A DNA stretch of 64,000 nucleotides from JAGOFO01 sp964522105. GTDB lineage: Bacteria; Myxococcota_A; UBA9042; DTJE01. The DNA lies in contig CAZFVA010000001.1 of assembly GCA_964522105.1 (NCBI GenBank), forward strand, positions 62,001 to 126,000, read 5' to 3'. Positions 6,836 through 15,999 of the stretch are shown here, one piece after another (the first letter of the stretch is position 1; the number at the start of each line of letters is the position of its first letter). A program made the position numbers and the translations under genes. The notes below the pieces were generated by a model, which had not been told where the DNA came from, ran no database searches, and worked only from the letters and a program-made list of their open reading frames with translations.

Positions 6836-9526
6836 GTGAATTCTTTCGGCTCCGAAACTAATCCACATAATAACTTATCCAAAGTAGTCGTTCGTCGAAC
6901 AACCATTATCAGAAAAGTGCTGTTAACAGCCAGCCTGGCTGCGGTTTTCTGTCTTGCCGTGTATTTTGGATTGCCCCTGATAGTGCGCGAGATGGCTGCG
7001 TCCAGAATCGACCGCGCCGCCGCCGCCATGAAGGGAACTGTCAGTCACGATGACATCCAGGTAGTCAGTCTGAAGACTCTTTCACTTGCTTCCCTGTCAT
7101 TTTCCGACCCTGATGGCATCGAATTCACAGCAAATAACATCACAATCACAGTTGATCCAATCGCGATGGTCATCGGCGGGCGCAAAATTTCCGCCATAAA
7201 CGTTGAAGACGTTGTTTTCAGTATCGGGGACGCTGACAAACCTTTCGAACCTGTGAAGTTTGCAGGAAGGTTCATGTCAAAGCTGGTCACACCATCAAAG
7301 TCTGATGCCAGAAAGACTGCGACTGCGCCGACCGCCGCAAAAGGCATGACGCTTATTCCGGACGTAATTATCAACAATATCCGTGGCGATATTGTCAGCC
7401 GCTACTTCAACGGGCAAGTTACAGAAGGCCGGGCAACTGTTGCGCCAATCTCCGGGTCTATGGACGCCGTATCAAGATTGCTGACGATGCAGCTTGAAAT
7501 CATTGAAAATGGTTCACAGGAAAGCTCACGGCTGCGAATCGAAGCGGACATGCCGCAACCTGGAAAGTTCACAAGGCTTACCGCAGACGTGTCCCCTGCC
7601 CTTTCCAAAGTAATCAAAGGTCAGAACATCGGAATTCGCGGATTAGCCTGGAAACCGGGCGAAGTCAGGGTCACCGGTCTGACTGCCGAACTGAAGAATT
7701 CAAGCCTGCTTTCCGGCAACATCAGCGCTGAAGACCTCATGATTCGCTGGGTACCTGCCGGCGAAGGCCATGAACCTGTATCAGCCGTTCTTCCTGAAGA
7801 GCTTAGGCGCCACATCCCGTCTGCACTGAAACCATTTGTGGACACTCTCAGCATCACCGAAGTCAGACTGAACAGGCCGGTTCTTGATGTGGTCGGCGTC
7901 AAACACCCGCCTGAACAGACACAGGTGCCCGTGCAGCCTGCAGAATCAATCCCGTTGAACAAGCGGGTCAGTCAACAGTTCAAGACCGTTCTTGAAACAA
8001 TTGAAGGCGTCAGGACCCGACTGACATCAGCGGCGGCGGCCTATCCCGGCACAAGGCTCGGGGTCACCGGCGCAACAATACGATACCTGATGCCCGGTGA
8101 ATCTGCGCCACGGGCAGGCTATTCGCTGTCAAACGCTGATATCGTGATCGAGCGTGCAGACAACGGGGAAATGACTTCCAGGATTCGATTCGAATGTCCG
8201 GAAGTCGAATCCAAATCTAACGAACTGTCGATGCGCGTTGCGACTGACGGCACCCTTTACTTTGAAATCCGTGCGGCAAACCTGCCACTTCAACCGTACC
8301 GGCTGGTTATGCCCCAATGGTTTGAAACGACTGAAGAAACGGCGCTGAAGAACACCGACCTGAAACTTAAGATATCACCTGGACCTGTGCTTGAAATTTC
8401 TGGTTCAGCTTCGGCAGGACCTGCCACCGTTTTTGTGCCCGAGATTTCGACAGCAAAACTGCCCGGCCTTCACCTGGGCCTGTCGGGGCAGGTAGTCATG
8501 GACAGCAAAAACGGAAAATTGTCATGTCAGGATGCCATTTTTTCACTTGGCGCCATCCAGATTCCTTTCACATTTACCGGCACTGGAATGAACGATGTCC
8601 CCGTGCTTGCCGTGGACGCCAGAATTGAACGCATCAAAGCTTCTGATCTGCTGGAATCAATCCCGAAAGAGGCCGTGCCGGTTCTGGCCGGCGTCCAGCT
8701 TGACGGAACATTTGCCGCGAAAATGACACTTTCCATAAACACAAAAGACGTCTCGTCACTTGATTTTGATTTCAACCCGGATGTGTCTGACCTTGTGACT
8801 TTGAACCTTGGTGATGCCGTCAATCTGGAACTTCTGCGCAGCACATTCCTGCACCGCATCGAGGAAGCAGACCGGGTAGTGACCAGAATGATAGGTGTCG
8901 AATCACCGGGATGGGTGCCTATCGAGACTGTTCCCGGATACCTGATTTCAGCGCTGACGACCAGTGAAGATGCCAGATTCTTTACCCATCACGGGTTTTC
9001 AAAGGCCGGTATTCAAAGGTCGCTGAAGGTAAACCTTGAAAAGGGCGGCTTCTTCCAGGGCGCAAGCACCCTGTCCCAGCAACTGGTAAAGAACCTGTTT
9101 CTTTCACGCGAAAAGACGATGGCAAGAAAGATTCAGGAAGCGTTCATCACGTGGCAGGTCGAACGCAATCTGGCCAAGGAAAAGATACTTGAGCTGTACC
9201 TTAACGTCATTGAATGGGGACCCGAAGTGTGGGGCCTGAAAGAAGCGGCAAACCACTATTTCGCAAAGGAACCTTCTAACCTGACGCTGTTGGAAGCCTC
9301 ATGGCTGGTGCTTATAATCCCGAGTCCGGTCAGACATCACCAGCAGTTCGAAGAAGGCAGGGTCCCGCCTGCCTTCATGGTCAGGGTGAAAAAGCTTATC
9401 GAGACTCTGAAATCGACAGGTGCCCTTTCGGAAGCCGAAGCTGCTGTCGCGGCCGAACAGACAATCAGATTTGTGACTGCTGACAGAAATGCGGAACCGG
9501 TACCTGACAGTGAATTCGCGGACTGA
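6836..9526 (+). CDS. AsmA-like / GT51 peptidoglycan transglycosylase fusion
   Basis: 896 residues beginning with GTG. A single N-terminal membrane helix (about 23-50) is followed by some 600 periplasmic residues rich in beta structure that resemble AsmA/DUF748-type lipid-bridge repeats. The C-terminal part (about 680-870) is a glycosyltransferase family 51 domain: SALTTSEDARFFTHHGF with the catalytic Glu near 711, STLSQQLVKNLFLS, and KEKILELYLNVIEWG. The enzyme should polymerise lipid II glycan strands. There is no transpeptidase domain. GT51 proteins with long AsmA-like N-termini are known in deltaproteobacteria, so the joining is not an assembly error. Co-transcribed with the preceding lipoprotein, which may be its partner; the coupling suggests a specialised envelope role. 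Confidence 0.85.
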   Translation: MNSFGSETNPHNNLSKVVVRRTTIIRKVLLTASLAAVFCLAVYFGLPLIVREMAASRIDRAAAAMKGTVSHDDIQVVSLKTLSLASLSFSDPDGIEFTANNITITVDPIAMVIGGRKISAINVEDVVFSIGDADKPFEPVKFAGRFMSKLVTPSKSDARKTATAPTAAKGMTLIPDVIINNIRGDIVSRYFNGQVTEGRATVAPISGSMDAVSRLLTMQLEIIENGSQESSRLRIEADMPQPGKFTRLTADVSPALSKVIKGQNIGIRGLAWKPGEVRVTGLTAELKNSSLLSGNISAEDLMIRWVPAGEGHEPVSAVLPEELRRHIPSALKPFVDTLSITEVRLNRPVLDVVGVKHPPEQTQVPVQPAESIPLNKRVSQQFKTVLETIEGVRTRLTSAAAAYPGTRLGVTGATIRYLMPGESAPRAGYSLSNADIVIERADNGEMTSRIRFECPEVESKSNELSMRVATDGTLYFEIRAANLPLQPYRLVMPQWFETTEETALKNTDLKLKISPGPVLEISGSASAGPATVFVPEISTAKLPGLHLGLSGQVVMDSKNGKLSCQDAIFSLGAIQIPFTFTGTGMNDVPVLAVDARIERIKASDLLESIPKEAVPVLAGVQLDGTFAAKMTLSINTKDVSSLDFDFNPDVSDLVTLNLGDAVNLELLRSTFLHRIEEADRVVTRMIGVESPGWVPIETVPGYLISALTTSEDARFFTHHGFSKAGIQRSLKVNLEKGGFFQGASTLSQQLVKNLFLSREKTMARKIQEAFITWQVERNLAKEKILELYLNVIEWGPEVWGLKEAANHYFAKEPSNLTLLEASWLVLIIPSPVRHHQQFEEGRVPPAFMVRVKKLIETLKSTGALSEAEAAVAAEQTIRFVTADRNAEPVPDSEFAD

Positions 9527-9527
9527 A

Positions 9528-10751
9528 CTACTTCCCGATGCCTTTCAGCGCCGAAACCATTTCATCAAGATGCTTGTGTTCGGACAAAAACTGCACCGAC
9601 TGAATATCCGGCATGCGACTTACAACGGCAGGATCTTTCATCCCCGGACTCCAGAATCTGACTTCACGTGTCTTGCCCCGCTCGCCCTTCACCTTGCCGG
9701 GCACCCACGGATACTGAATCTCGTCCTTGTTACCGAGCGCCATTTCAATTACGGCCATGCCACCATCGGCGGCTACCCTGAAGTCAACTACGCCGCGAAC
9801 AACGGTGCCGACATCAGGGACTGACAAAGCCCCGTCCTGCAGAACCATTTTCTGCACCGGTTCACTGTCTGCGCCTTCCGACGGCTTAATCTTCTTGATA
9901 TTGACGTGACCCTCGCAGGCAGCGAATTCGGCACACAGGAAAGCGACCCACACAAGTTCGCCACCACGCCCTTCAAGGGGGGCAATTCCGCAGTTTTTCC
10001 GGACGCATGCAGCTTCATAGTCATCCTTCAGAAGCTCGCGCACGACATCCCGCCCCTTAAATTTGTCATCAAAGCCAACGACCGACGCCTTGTCCGAATC
10101 GACCACAATCACCTTCTGACTGCTGGACGGATGGTTCCCCCCCAGATATGAATCAATATTCAGTATCCAGGTCGACCAGGCACCGGATGAACCGAGCGAC
10201 CTGATTTCTTCAACATGGTAAAACTCGCCCGCAAGGTCAGGGTCGGCTTCAATAGCCTCTTTGATATTCGCTTCCGTCTCGACGTGACCTGCCGAATGCT
10301 CGGGAATCAGATCGACAGAACGAGTCTTGACGCCGTCAGGGCCATATTCTTCAAGGACGAGCGTCGCAAGGGACGACCTCTTTTTTGAAGTATTAACCTT
10401 CGGTGCCCTGGCTTTCACTTTGACGATCCTGACAAAACCATCGTCAGCCGCGTGCACATAGTATGGAAACTGCTGGAAAGTCAGGTTTTCACCACGGGCA
10501 CGGCCACTTATCATCACAGTACCCTTCAAGCTCCGGACCAGGGCCAGCGGCCTTACAGGGCTGGAATCAACTTCAGATTCGCGTTCGACCGTCCTGCCAT
10601 TCGATTTGTCAGGCTCGCCTGAAACCGACTTACGCAGGTTTTCCAGACTTGGATAAGGCGTCTTTTCCTTGCAACCTGCGACCGACAAGATCAACGCAGC
10701 CAGCACGGCCACCATCGCGCCCGCTGATACAGCATTTCTTGTCAGTTCCAT
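9528..10751 (-). CDS. Lipoprotein, unknown function
   Basis: 407 residues on the reverse strand. ATG is preceded by AAGGGGG. Signal peptide with lipobox SVAGC, a short Lys/Glu/Ser-rich linker, then a soluble beta-rich domain without recognised motif. The central part contains SSGAWSTWILNIDSYLGG and the later part a four-cysteine region (CVRKNC ... CAEFAAC) that may form disulfides. Its stop lies one base from the stop of the convergent transglycosylase gene, so the two transcripts must overlap. Unlike many lipoproteins in this window it has no Asp/Thr repeat linker. Confidence 0.7.
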   Translation of the reverse strand: MELTRNAVSAGAMVAVLAALILSVAGCKEKTPYPSLENLRKSVSGEPDKSNGRTVERESEVDSSPVRPLALVRSLKGTVMISGRARGENLTFQQFPYYVHAADDGFVRIVKVKARAPKVNTSKKRSSLATLVLEEYGPDGVKTRSVDLIPEHSAGHVETEANIKEAIEADPDLAGEFYHVEEIRSLGSSGAWSTWILNIDSYLGGNHPSSSQKVIVVDSDKASVVGFDDKFKGRDVVRELLKDDYEAACVRKNCGIAPLEGRGGELVWVAFLCAEFAACEGHVNIKKIKPSEGADSEPVQKMVLQDGALSVPDVGTVVRGVVDFRVAADGGMAVIEMALGNKDEIQYPWVPGKVKGERGKTREVRFWSPGMKDPAVVSRMPDIQSVQFLSEHKHLDEMVSALKGIGK

Positions 10752-10808
10752 GGTCTGCCCCCTTATCTACATAGTCTGTAAGCGTTCTACAACAGAAACT
10801 GCCTGACT

Positions 10809-11714
10809 CTACCAGCCTTCAGCGGCAAGTTCCTTAAACAGTTCCCTCGAGCGATCTGACACCTTTTCCGGGAATACCGGGACCACACGTGCAAACAGAT
10901 CGCCTTTAACGGCCGCTCGGCCGCTGGTACCCGGCCGGGTAACGCCAAGCCCTGGCAACCTGATTCTGATCCCTGGCTGTGTTCCAGGGTTTATCTTTAT
11001 CCGCCTTGTTCCATCAATCACCGGCACAGTGGCGATCCCGCCAAGAACCATCACAGAAACGGGGACTGGCACATCACAATTAAGGTCATCCCCGGTCCTT
11101 GTAAACACGGCATCTTCATCGACAGTCATCATCAGGTAAAGGTCGCCACGCTCGCCACCAAACGGGGATATGCCACCTTTGGAGCGGACCCGCAATCTGG
11201 TGCCGCAGACAACACCTGGCGGAACCTTGACCACGACAGATTCCCATCCACCGGACGCGTCAGGAACCTGAATATTCAAATTTGTGCCAACAAGGGCATC
11301 GCGGAATGAAATGTTGAGCGGGTGTTCCAGATCCTGTCCGCGCGGCGCCCGGGCATTCTGACCACGGGGACTGCCACCGCGACGTCCACCCTGAAAAAGG
11401 TCGGCAAACGGATTGCCCGAACCACCAAGATTGTCAAAAATCGACGAAAAATCGAATCCACGGAAGATGTCTTCCTGACTGAACTTCTGCTGGAACCCTT
11501 CAGCACCGAACGTATCGTATTCCTTACGCTTTTTAGCATCCGACAGAACCGCGTAAGCTTCGTTAATTTCTTTGAATTTTTCTTCAGCGGCCTTATCCCC
11601 TTTGTTACGATCTGGATGAAACTTCATGGCCAGTTTCCGGTACGCCTTCTTCATGACGTCGGCGTCGACATTCTTCGGAACACCCAGAATCGCGTAGTAA
11701 TCTTTGGCCTGCAT
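10809..11714 (-). CDS. cbpA: DnaJ-family co-chaperone, CbpA type
   Basis: 301 residues. N-terminal J domain (1-70) with the HPD motif at 33-35 that stimulates DnaK, a Gly/Phe- and Gly/Arg-rich linker (about 75-125), then the two-lobed C-terminal peptide-binding domain (about 128-300). The CxxCxGxG zinc fingers of full DnaJ are absent, which makes it a type II (CbpA/DjlA-like) protein. No dnaK or grpE is adjacent. A candidate promoter lies at 11791-11818. The J-domain call is certain; the symbol follows the domain layout, not orthology. Confidence 0.88.
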   Translation of the reverse strand: MQAKDYYAILGVPKNVDADVMKKAYRKLAMKFHPDRNKGDKAAEEKFKEINEAYAVLSDAKKRKEYDTFGAEGFQQKFSQEDIFRGFDFSSIFDNLGGSGNPFADLFQGGRRGGSPRGQNARAPRGQDLEHPLNISFRDALVGTNLNIQVPDASGGWESVVVKVPPGVVCGTRLRVRSKGGISPFGGERGDLYLMMTVDEDAVFTRTGDDLNCDVPVPVSVMVLGGIATVPVIDGTRRIKINPGTQPGIRIRLPGLGVTRPGTSGRAAVKGDLFARVVPVFPEKVSDRSRELFKELAAEGW

Positions 11715-11790
11715 AACACTCCACCTTCCATCCAGATGAAATTATGTGTTCGAAGCCAGCCAAAGGAAAGATATCTGATGATAATTGGTG

Positions 11791-11818
11791 ACTTTACAGC
11801 CAGATTTCTTTTCTTCAA
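11791..11818 (-). promoter_or_regulatory. Candidate sigma-70 promoter for the CbpA-type gene
   Basis: On the reverse strand TTGAAG (11818-11813) and TAAAGT (11796-11791) are separated by 16 bases, about 75 bases upstream of the start codon. Found by eye; a chance match is possible. Confidence 0.3.
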
Positions 11819-11916
11819 TTATGCGTTGCATCAACAAATTCCCTATAATTCGGGCAGACGGTGCTGCAAACTTGTGACATCGTCAGTGAAATGGGGTTAA
11901 TTAAGGTTTGGAAATC

Positions 11917-12777
11917 GTGAGGATTGCAGCGAAATCATTGCTGACGGCAACTGCCATTATTTCGTTGCTGACTTTTGTCGTCGGCTGCGCCTCGGACAGT
12001 GCTGCACAGCATCCGGAAAATGATACGTCTGTGTCGCCTGACGAAGACGCGGCCAGGAACGACGATACATTTGCTGTACTGACTGATGCCATCCTGCTTT
12101 GCGACACCGAGGGCAATGGAAGCGATGCCGCATCGGACGTGAAGTCAAACGACTCATCATGGACCGACACGACTGTTTCATCTGACACGACGGACTGGAC
12201 TGACACTCAACTGGCTGACGTTCCGTCTGTTTACGACGTTGTTGCTGATGATTCAGGAACTGACGCGGCTGCCGACGTTTACACGCCAACCGGCATAAGG
12301 GTTCCCTGCCCGCAGGGCGATGTGGACTGCCCGGACGATCTTTTTTGTGAAAATAACAGTCTCGGCGAGCCACTGTGCCGCGCACACGGAAAATGTTCCC
12401 GTGACGGACTGGTCGATCTTGTTGATGTCGTTGCGGAAATGATGCTGTCTGACGGCAATTCGCCAGTGTTCATCAAGATTTCAACGATGGTTCATATGGG
12501 ACCGCCGTCATGCACCTGGATTGAGTGTGACCCGTCGAACATGTGCTGTAATCAATGCTTCGCAAGTCTTATGGTTGGTGACAGTGATTTCCCGATAGTT
12601 CTGTGGGGCAAAGACCCTGAAGTAAGCTGCATGGGAAACAACTGTAACCTGAACAAGAACTGCCACCCGCTGATACCTGACCAGGAATACCTCATCTGGG
12701 GTACCGCCCAGGTGGTCGGCGGACGGGCGCAGATCAACCTTGAAGGCTTCTGCGCTGTTGACGAATTATCCAGATAA
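11917..12777 (+). CDS. Cys-rich lipoprotein with Asp/Thr-rich linker
   Basis: About 286 residues. GTG at 11917 is preferred over TTG at 11908 because TAAGG at 11902-11906 is too near the TTG. Signal peptide ends in lipobox FVVGC. Residues 30-125 are a low-complexity linker of Asp, Thr, Ser and Val, as in several other lipoproteins here. The C-terminal 165 residues hold many cysteines (CPQGDVDCPDDLFC, CDPSNMCCNQC, CMGNNCNLNKNC) and probably form a disulfide-rich extracytoplasmic domain. A perfect TATAAT at 11844 lies upstream, without a good -35 at the right distance. Function unknown. Confidence 0.75.
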   Translation: MRIAAKSLLTATAIISLLTFVVGCASDSAAQHPENDTSVSPDEDAARNDDTFAVLTDAILLCDTEGNGSDAASDVKSNDSSWTDTTVSSDTTDWTDTQLADVPSVYDVVADDSGTDAAADVYTPTGIRVPCPQGDVDCPDDLFCENNSLGEPLCRAHGKCSRDGLVDLVDVVAEMMLSDGNSPVFIKISTMVHMGPPSCTWIECDPSNMCCNQCFASLMVGDSDFPIVLWGKDPEVSCMGNNCNLNKNCHPLIPDQEYLIWGTAQVVGGRAQINLEGFCAVDELSR

Positions 12778-12828
12778 CCATCTAATCAGACAGTCCGTAT
12801 CAACCGCCTGTATTCTTAAGAGGACCCG

Positions 12829-13590
12829 ATGAGCGACACCAACAAAACTGACGTCCGTCCTGATGGCGAATCCTGCGGCGTGGCACTGGTAACCGGCTCG
12901 ACCAGACGCGTCGGCCTGGCTATCGCGCTGGCCCTCGCGAAATCGGGCCGCGACATATTCATTCATTCCAGAGGCCACGATGACGCCGCAAAAACGGCAG
13001 CAGAACAGGTACGGGCGCTTGGCAGGAAGGCGTGGATCGTCACGGCTGACCTGACCCGTGGCGACGAAATATCCACAATGTTTGATGAAATCAGGCGCAC
13101 GACATCCAGGCTCGATATTCTGGTAAACAGCGCAGCAGTCTTCGCGACGACCCCGCCGGATTCACTTTCAGAACAGGACTTTGACTACTTCATAGACACA
13201 AACCTGAAAGGCCCGTACCTGTGCTGCATTCAGGCAAAAAAGCTGATGCCACCTGGCAGCAATATCATAAGCATCGCCGATGTCGCGGCCGAAAGACCGT
13301 TTTCAAACCACGTCCCGTACTGCGTGTCCAAGGCCGGTCTGGTGATGCTGACACGTGCGCTTGCGAAGGCATGGGCACCGGACATCCGCGTGAACGCCAT
13401 TGCCCCGGGCACCGTTCTGTTCAGGGAAGACGAAGATGATCACCTGCGCAAGATTGTGATTTCCAGAATTCCGTTAAAACACATCGGCACACCGGATGAC
13501 GTTGCCGACGCCGTCCTGTTCCTTATAGATCACGCCGCGCACACAACCGGTGCGGTGATTCCTGTGGATGGCGGACGGCACCTGGATTGA
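12829..13590 (+). CDS. Short-chain dehydrogenase, pteridine reductase-like
   Basis: 253 residues; Rossmann-fold NAD(P)H oxidoreductase. The nucleotide loop reads TGSTRRVG, the TGxxxRxG form typical of pteridine reductases (PTR1/FolM) rather than the common TGxxxGxG. Further motifs: NSAAVF, the catalytic YCVSK, and a C-terminal VIPVDGGRHLD. The usual catalytic Ser region reads ISIADVAAERP, with Asp where pteridine reductases also carry Asp. Start ATG at 12829 has AGAGGACC upstream. It could reduce dihydrobiopterin or dihydrofolate, but SDR substrates are hard to read from sequence. Confidence 0.8.
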   Translation: MSDTNKTDVRPDGESCGVALVTGSTRRVGLAIALALAKSGRDIFIHSRGHDDAAKTAAEQVRALGRKAWIVTADLTRGDEISTMFDEIRRTTSRLDILVNSAAVFATTPPDSLSEQDFDYFIDTNLKGPYLCCIQAKKLMPPGSNIISIADVAAERPFSNHVPYCVSKAGLVMLTRALAKAWAPDIRVNAIAPGTVLFREDEDDHLRKIVISRIPLKHIGTPDDVADAVLFLIDHAAHTTGAVIPVDGGRHLD

Positions 13591-13593
13591 TAC

Positions 13594-13683
13594 GGCTCCG
13601 TTGGAGCCTTGGATTACAATAAAATCCGCCGATTACCAGGGCCGTTGGCCCTGGCCTGTTAATGAACCGCCACGTTGTGGCGG
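13594..13683. repeat. Three successive perfect hairpins, each with a GTT loop
   Basis: Between the convergent SDR and ruvB genes stand three inverted repeats: GGCTCC-GTT-GGAGCC (13594-13608), CCAGGGCC-GTT-GGCCCTGG (13636-13654) and CCGCCAC-GTT-GTGGCGG (13667-13683). Stems of 6, 8 and 7 bp are perfect, differ in sequence and share only the loop. None has a clear T-run, so they are not classic intrinsic terminators, though they could block or end transcription from both sides. Confidence 0.75.
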
Positions 13684-13696
13684 GAACATTGTGTGG

Positions 13697-14716
13697 TTAT
13701 ACCAATGTGCCGCGAATCATGTCGGTGCGGTGAAGATGCTGCAGGGCGCGCTGAGTCGCGATACGACCACGCGGTGTGCGCTGGATGAAACCTTCCTGAA
13801 TCAGGAACGGCTCGAAGACTTCTTCAATAGTATCACGCTCTTCTGACAGCGCCGCGCACAGCGTTTCCACGCCGACAGGGCCGCCGCCAAACTTGTCTAT
13901 GATGCACAGAAGGTACCTGCGGTCAGAAGAATCAAGCCCGAACGTATCGACATCAAGCCTTTCCATCGCCGATCTGGTGATCTCCAACGTAATCTGGCCG
14001 TTACCTTCGACCTGGGCGAAGTCGCGCACCCGGCGCAGCAGGCGATTCACGATTCTGGGCGTACCGCGGGAACGACCGGCCAGCTCCTGTGCCGCTTCTG
14101 GATCAATCTGCACACCAAGTATTCTGGCGGACCGGATAACGATCGTCGCAAGATCCTTGACCGGATAATGCTCCAGACGCTCGACAATCCCGAACCGATC
14201 GCGCATCGGTGACGTCAGCAACCCGGACCTGGTGGTCGCGCCTATCAGCGTGAATTTCTTCAGTTTCAGCTTGATCGATCTGGCGTGCGCACCTTCACCG
14301 ATTATTACGTCAAAATTGAAGTCTTCCATCGCCGGATAAAGGTTTTCTTCGACGACCGTGGACAACCGGTGGACTTCGTCAATAAACAGCACTTCGCGAT
14401 GGCCCAGGTTTGTAAGGATACCGGCCAGGTCGCCCTTCTTTTCAAGCGCCGGCCCCGAAGTCTGCCTGATCTCGACGCCAAGTTCCTTTGCAAGAATGTG
14501 CGCAAGCGTTGTCTTTCCAAGTCCGGGCGGCCCACAAAGCAGAATATGATCAAGGGCTTCGCCGCGCTTTTTCGCAGCCTCGACAAATATCTTCAACTTG
14601 GCCTTCAGCGCATCCTGACCGACAAATTCATCAAGCGTACGCGGCCGCAGAGTCGCCTCGACAACCTCGTCATCAGTCTTTTCAGGTGAAGTGAAACGTC
14701 CCGTGGTATCTGCCAT
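13697..14716 (-). CDS. ruvB: Holliday junction branch migration helicase RuvB
   Basis: 339 residues; hexameric AAA+ motor that drives branch migration with RuvA. Walker A GPPGLGKTTLAHILA, Walker B FIDEVHRL, sensor GATTRSG, and the arginine-finger region LTSPMRDRFGI; the C-terminal winged helix ends the protein. ATG at 14716 has GAGGAGGG upstream; the TTG just before it is an alternative. It is the last gene of yebC-ruvC-ruvA-ruvB on the reverse strand, 11 bases after ruvA. Confidence 0.97.
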   Translation of the reverse strand: MADTTGRFTSPEKTDDEVVEATLRPRTLDEFVGQDALKAKLKIFVEAAKKRGEALDHILLCGPPGLGKTTLAHILAKELGVEIRQTSGPALEKKGDLAGILTNLGHREVLFIDEVHRLSTVVEENLYPAMEDFNFDVIIGEGAHARSIKLKLKKFTLIGATTRSGLLTSPMRDRFGIVERLEHYPVKDLATIVIRSARILGVQIDPEAAQELAGRSRGTPRIVNRLLRRVRDFAQVEGNGQITLEITRSAMERLDVDTFGLDSSDRRYLLCIIDKFGGGPVGVETLCAALSEERDTIEEVFEPFLIQEGFIQRTPRGRIATQRALQHLHRTDMIRGTLV

Positions 14717-14727
14717 CAAGCCCTCCT

Positions 14728-15324
14728 CTATCTGGCGTTAAGCCACGAAAGAGCAGCAATTACAAAATCTTCAAGACCGGCGCGACCTTCGACAGGGTCA
14801 AGGTGCCGAATCGCGGCATCGACGTCCCTGGGATTAAATCCAAGATTGGTCAGGGCTGAACGCAGGTCGCTGACAAGGCCGGGTTGCACGCCTGGAAGCG
14901 CCGACGGACATTCAATCGGCAACGCCATGAACTTTTCACCAAGCTCCATCACAAGGCGCTCGGCCGTCTTTTTGCCCACGCCTGAAATGGTCGAAAGAAG
15001 CCTGATATCTTTTTCGCGAACCGCCTGCACCATCACATGCAGCGGCAGCCCGCCCATAACCGCAAGCGCCATCTTCGGGCCGATGCCGGAAACGGCCCGC
15101 AGCAGATCAAACACTTCCCTGGCCGTCGCATCAAAGAACCCGAAAAGCGTGATTGCGTCTTCCCTGACGATCGTTCTGATTACAAGAACCAGTTGATCCC
15201 CGGGCATTCCAAGGTCCAGCGCGGTCTGGCCATCGACCATGACCTCGAATCCGACCCCGCCGACATCAACCGTTGCGACCCCGGATTCAATCGAAATCAG
15301 TTTTCCTTTCAGGCGACCTATCAT
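14728..15324 (-). CDS. ruvA: Holliday junction branch migration protein RuvA
   Basis: 198 residues; tetrameric DNA-binding subunit that recognises four-way junctions and loads RuvB. N-terminal OB domain (MIGRLKGKL ... FEVMVDGQ), two helix-hairpin-helix motifs (VSGIGPKMALAVM and ISGVGKKTAERLVMEL), and the C-terminal RuvB-contact domain (DLRSALTNLGF). Length is as expected. Between ruvC and ruvB in the usual order. Confidence 0.96.
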   Translation of the reverse strand: MIGRLKGKLISIESGVATVDVGGVGFEVMVDGQTALDLGMPGDQLVLVIRTIVREDAITLFGFFDATAREVFDLLRAVSGIGPKMALAVMGGLPLHVMVQAVREKDIRLLSTISGVGKKTAERLVMELGEKFMALPIECPSALPGVQPGLVSDLRSALTNLGFNPRDVDAAIRHLDPVEGRAGLEDFVIAALSWLNAR

Positions 15325-15353
15325 ATCCAGACCTCGAAAACACGTTCAGCCAG

Positions 15354-15914
15354 TTACCGCAGCGACTCGGCAAGCATCGCCCTTTCACCACCGAGCATAG
15401 CATGACACATGGCAATCGCCAGAGCGTCTGCCGCATCTTCGGGCGGTTTCTTTTCAAGCCCGAGTATGGCGGCCACTATCGACATCATCTGCGCCTTTTC
15501 AGCCCGGCCATTTCCAGCAACACACTTCTTGATCTGGGCAGGACTGTATTCGTTGATTTCGATCCCCGCCATGCCGACCGCAAGCAGAAGCACGCCACGG
15601 GCATGACCAAGTTTCAGCGCGGAATCAACGTTTCGCCCGACGAAGACACGCTCCATCGCTGCGGCGTCAATCCGGTTGGCCTTGATGACTTCAGAAATCC
15701 CGGCATACAGCGACACCATGCGCCCCATCATCGACGTGACCGACAGGTTGGGGTCTTCACCAAGCAGCTCCGATATTTCGTCGGCAGGCGCTTTCCCCGG
15801 GGACACCAGCTTGATTACGCCGTAATCGACGCAGCGCAGATTTCCCCATTCACCTTCAATAATTCCATAACCTGTTTTACGGCTGCCAGGATCAATTCCC
15901 AGTATGCGGGGCAT
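15354..15914 (-). CDS. ruvC: Crossover junction endodeoxyribonuclease RuvC
   Basis: 186 residues; resolves Holliday junctions by symmetric cuts. Acidic active-site residues are visible: Asp in GIDPGSRKTGYG at the N-terminus, Glu in AMERVFVGRN, and the C-terminal DAADALAIAMCH segment. The start gives the typical MPRILGIDPG opening. Separated by 29 bases from ruvA downstream and 85 bases from yebC upstream. Confidence 0.95.
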   Translation of the reverse strand: MPRILGIDPGSRKTGYGIIEGEWGNLRCVDYGVIKLVSPGKAPADEISELLGEDPNLSVTSMMGRMVSLYAGISEVIKANRIDAAAMERVFVGRNVDSALKLGHARGVLLLAVGMAGIEINEYSPAQIKKCVAGNGRAEKAQMMSIVAAILGLEKKPPEDAADALAIAMCHAMLGGERAMLAESLR

Positions 15915-15999
15915 CTGATTTTACCGAGTGGAAGATTCAGGGGACAGAGTAACGGCAGTCGCCATTAAATGGAAGACTTCCAGAACCATCGGACGGGCA

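Noticed and set aside
11844..11849. Perfect TATAAT upstream of the lipoprotein gene
   Set aside because: No acceptable -35 box at 16-18 bases; mentioned with the gene but not called as a promoter.
15273..15968. 231-codon forward open frame across ruvA/ruvC
   Set aside because: Shadow of ruvC; not conserved-looking and no ribosome site.
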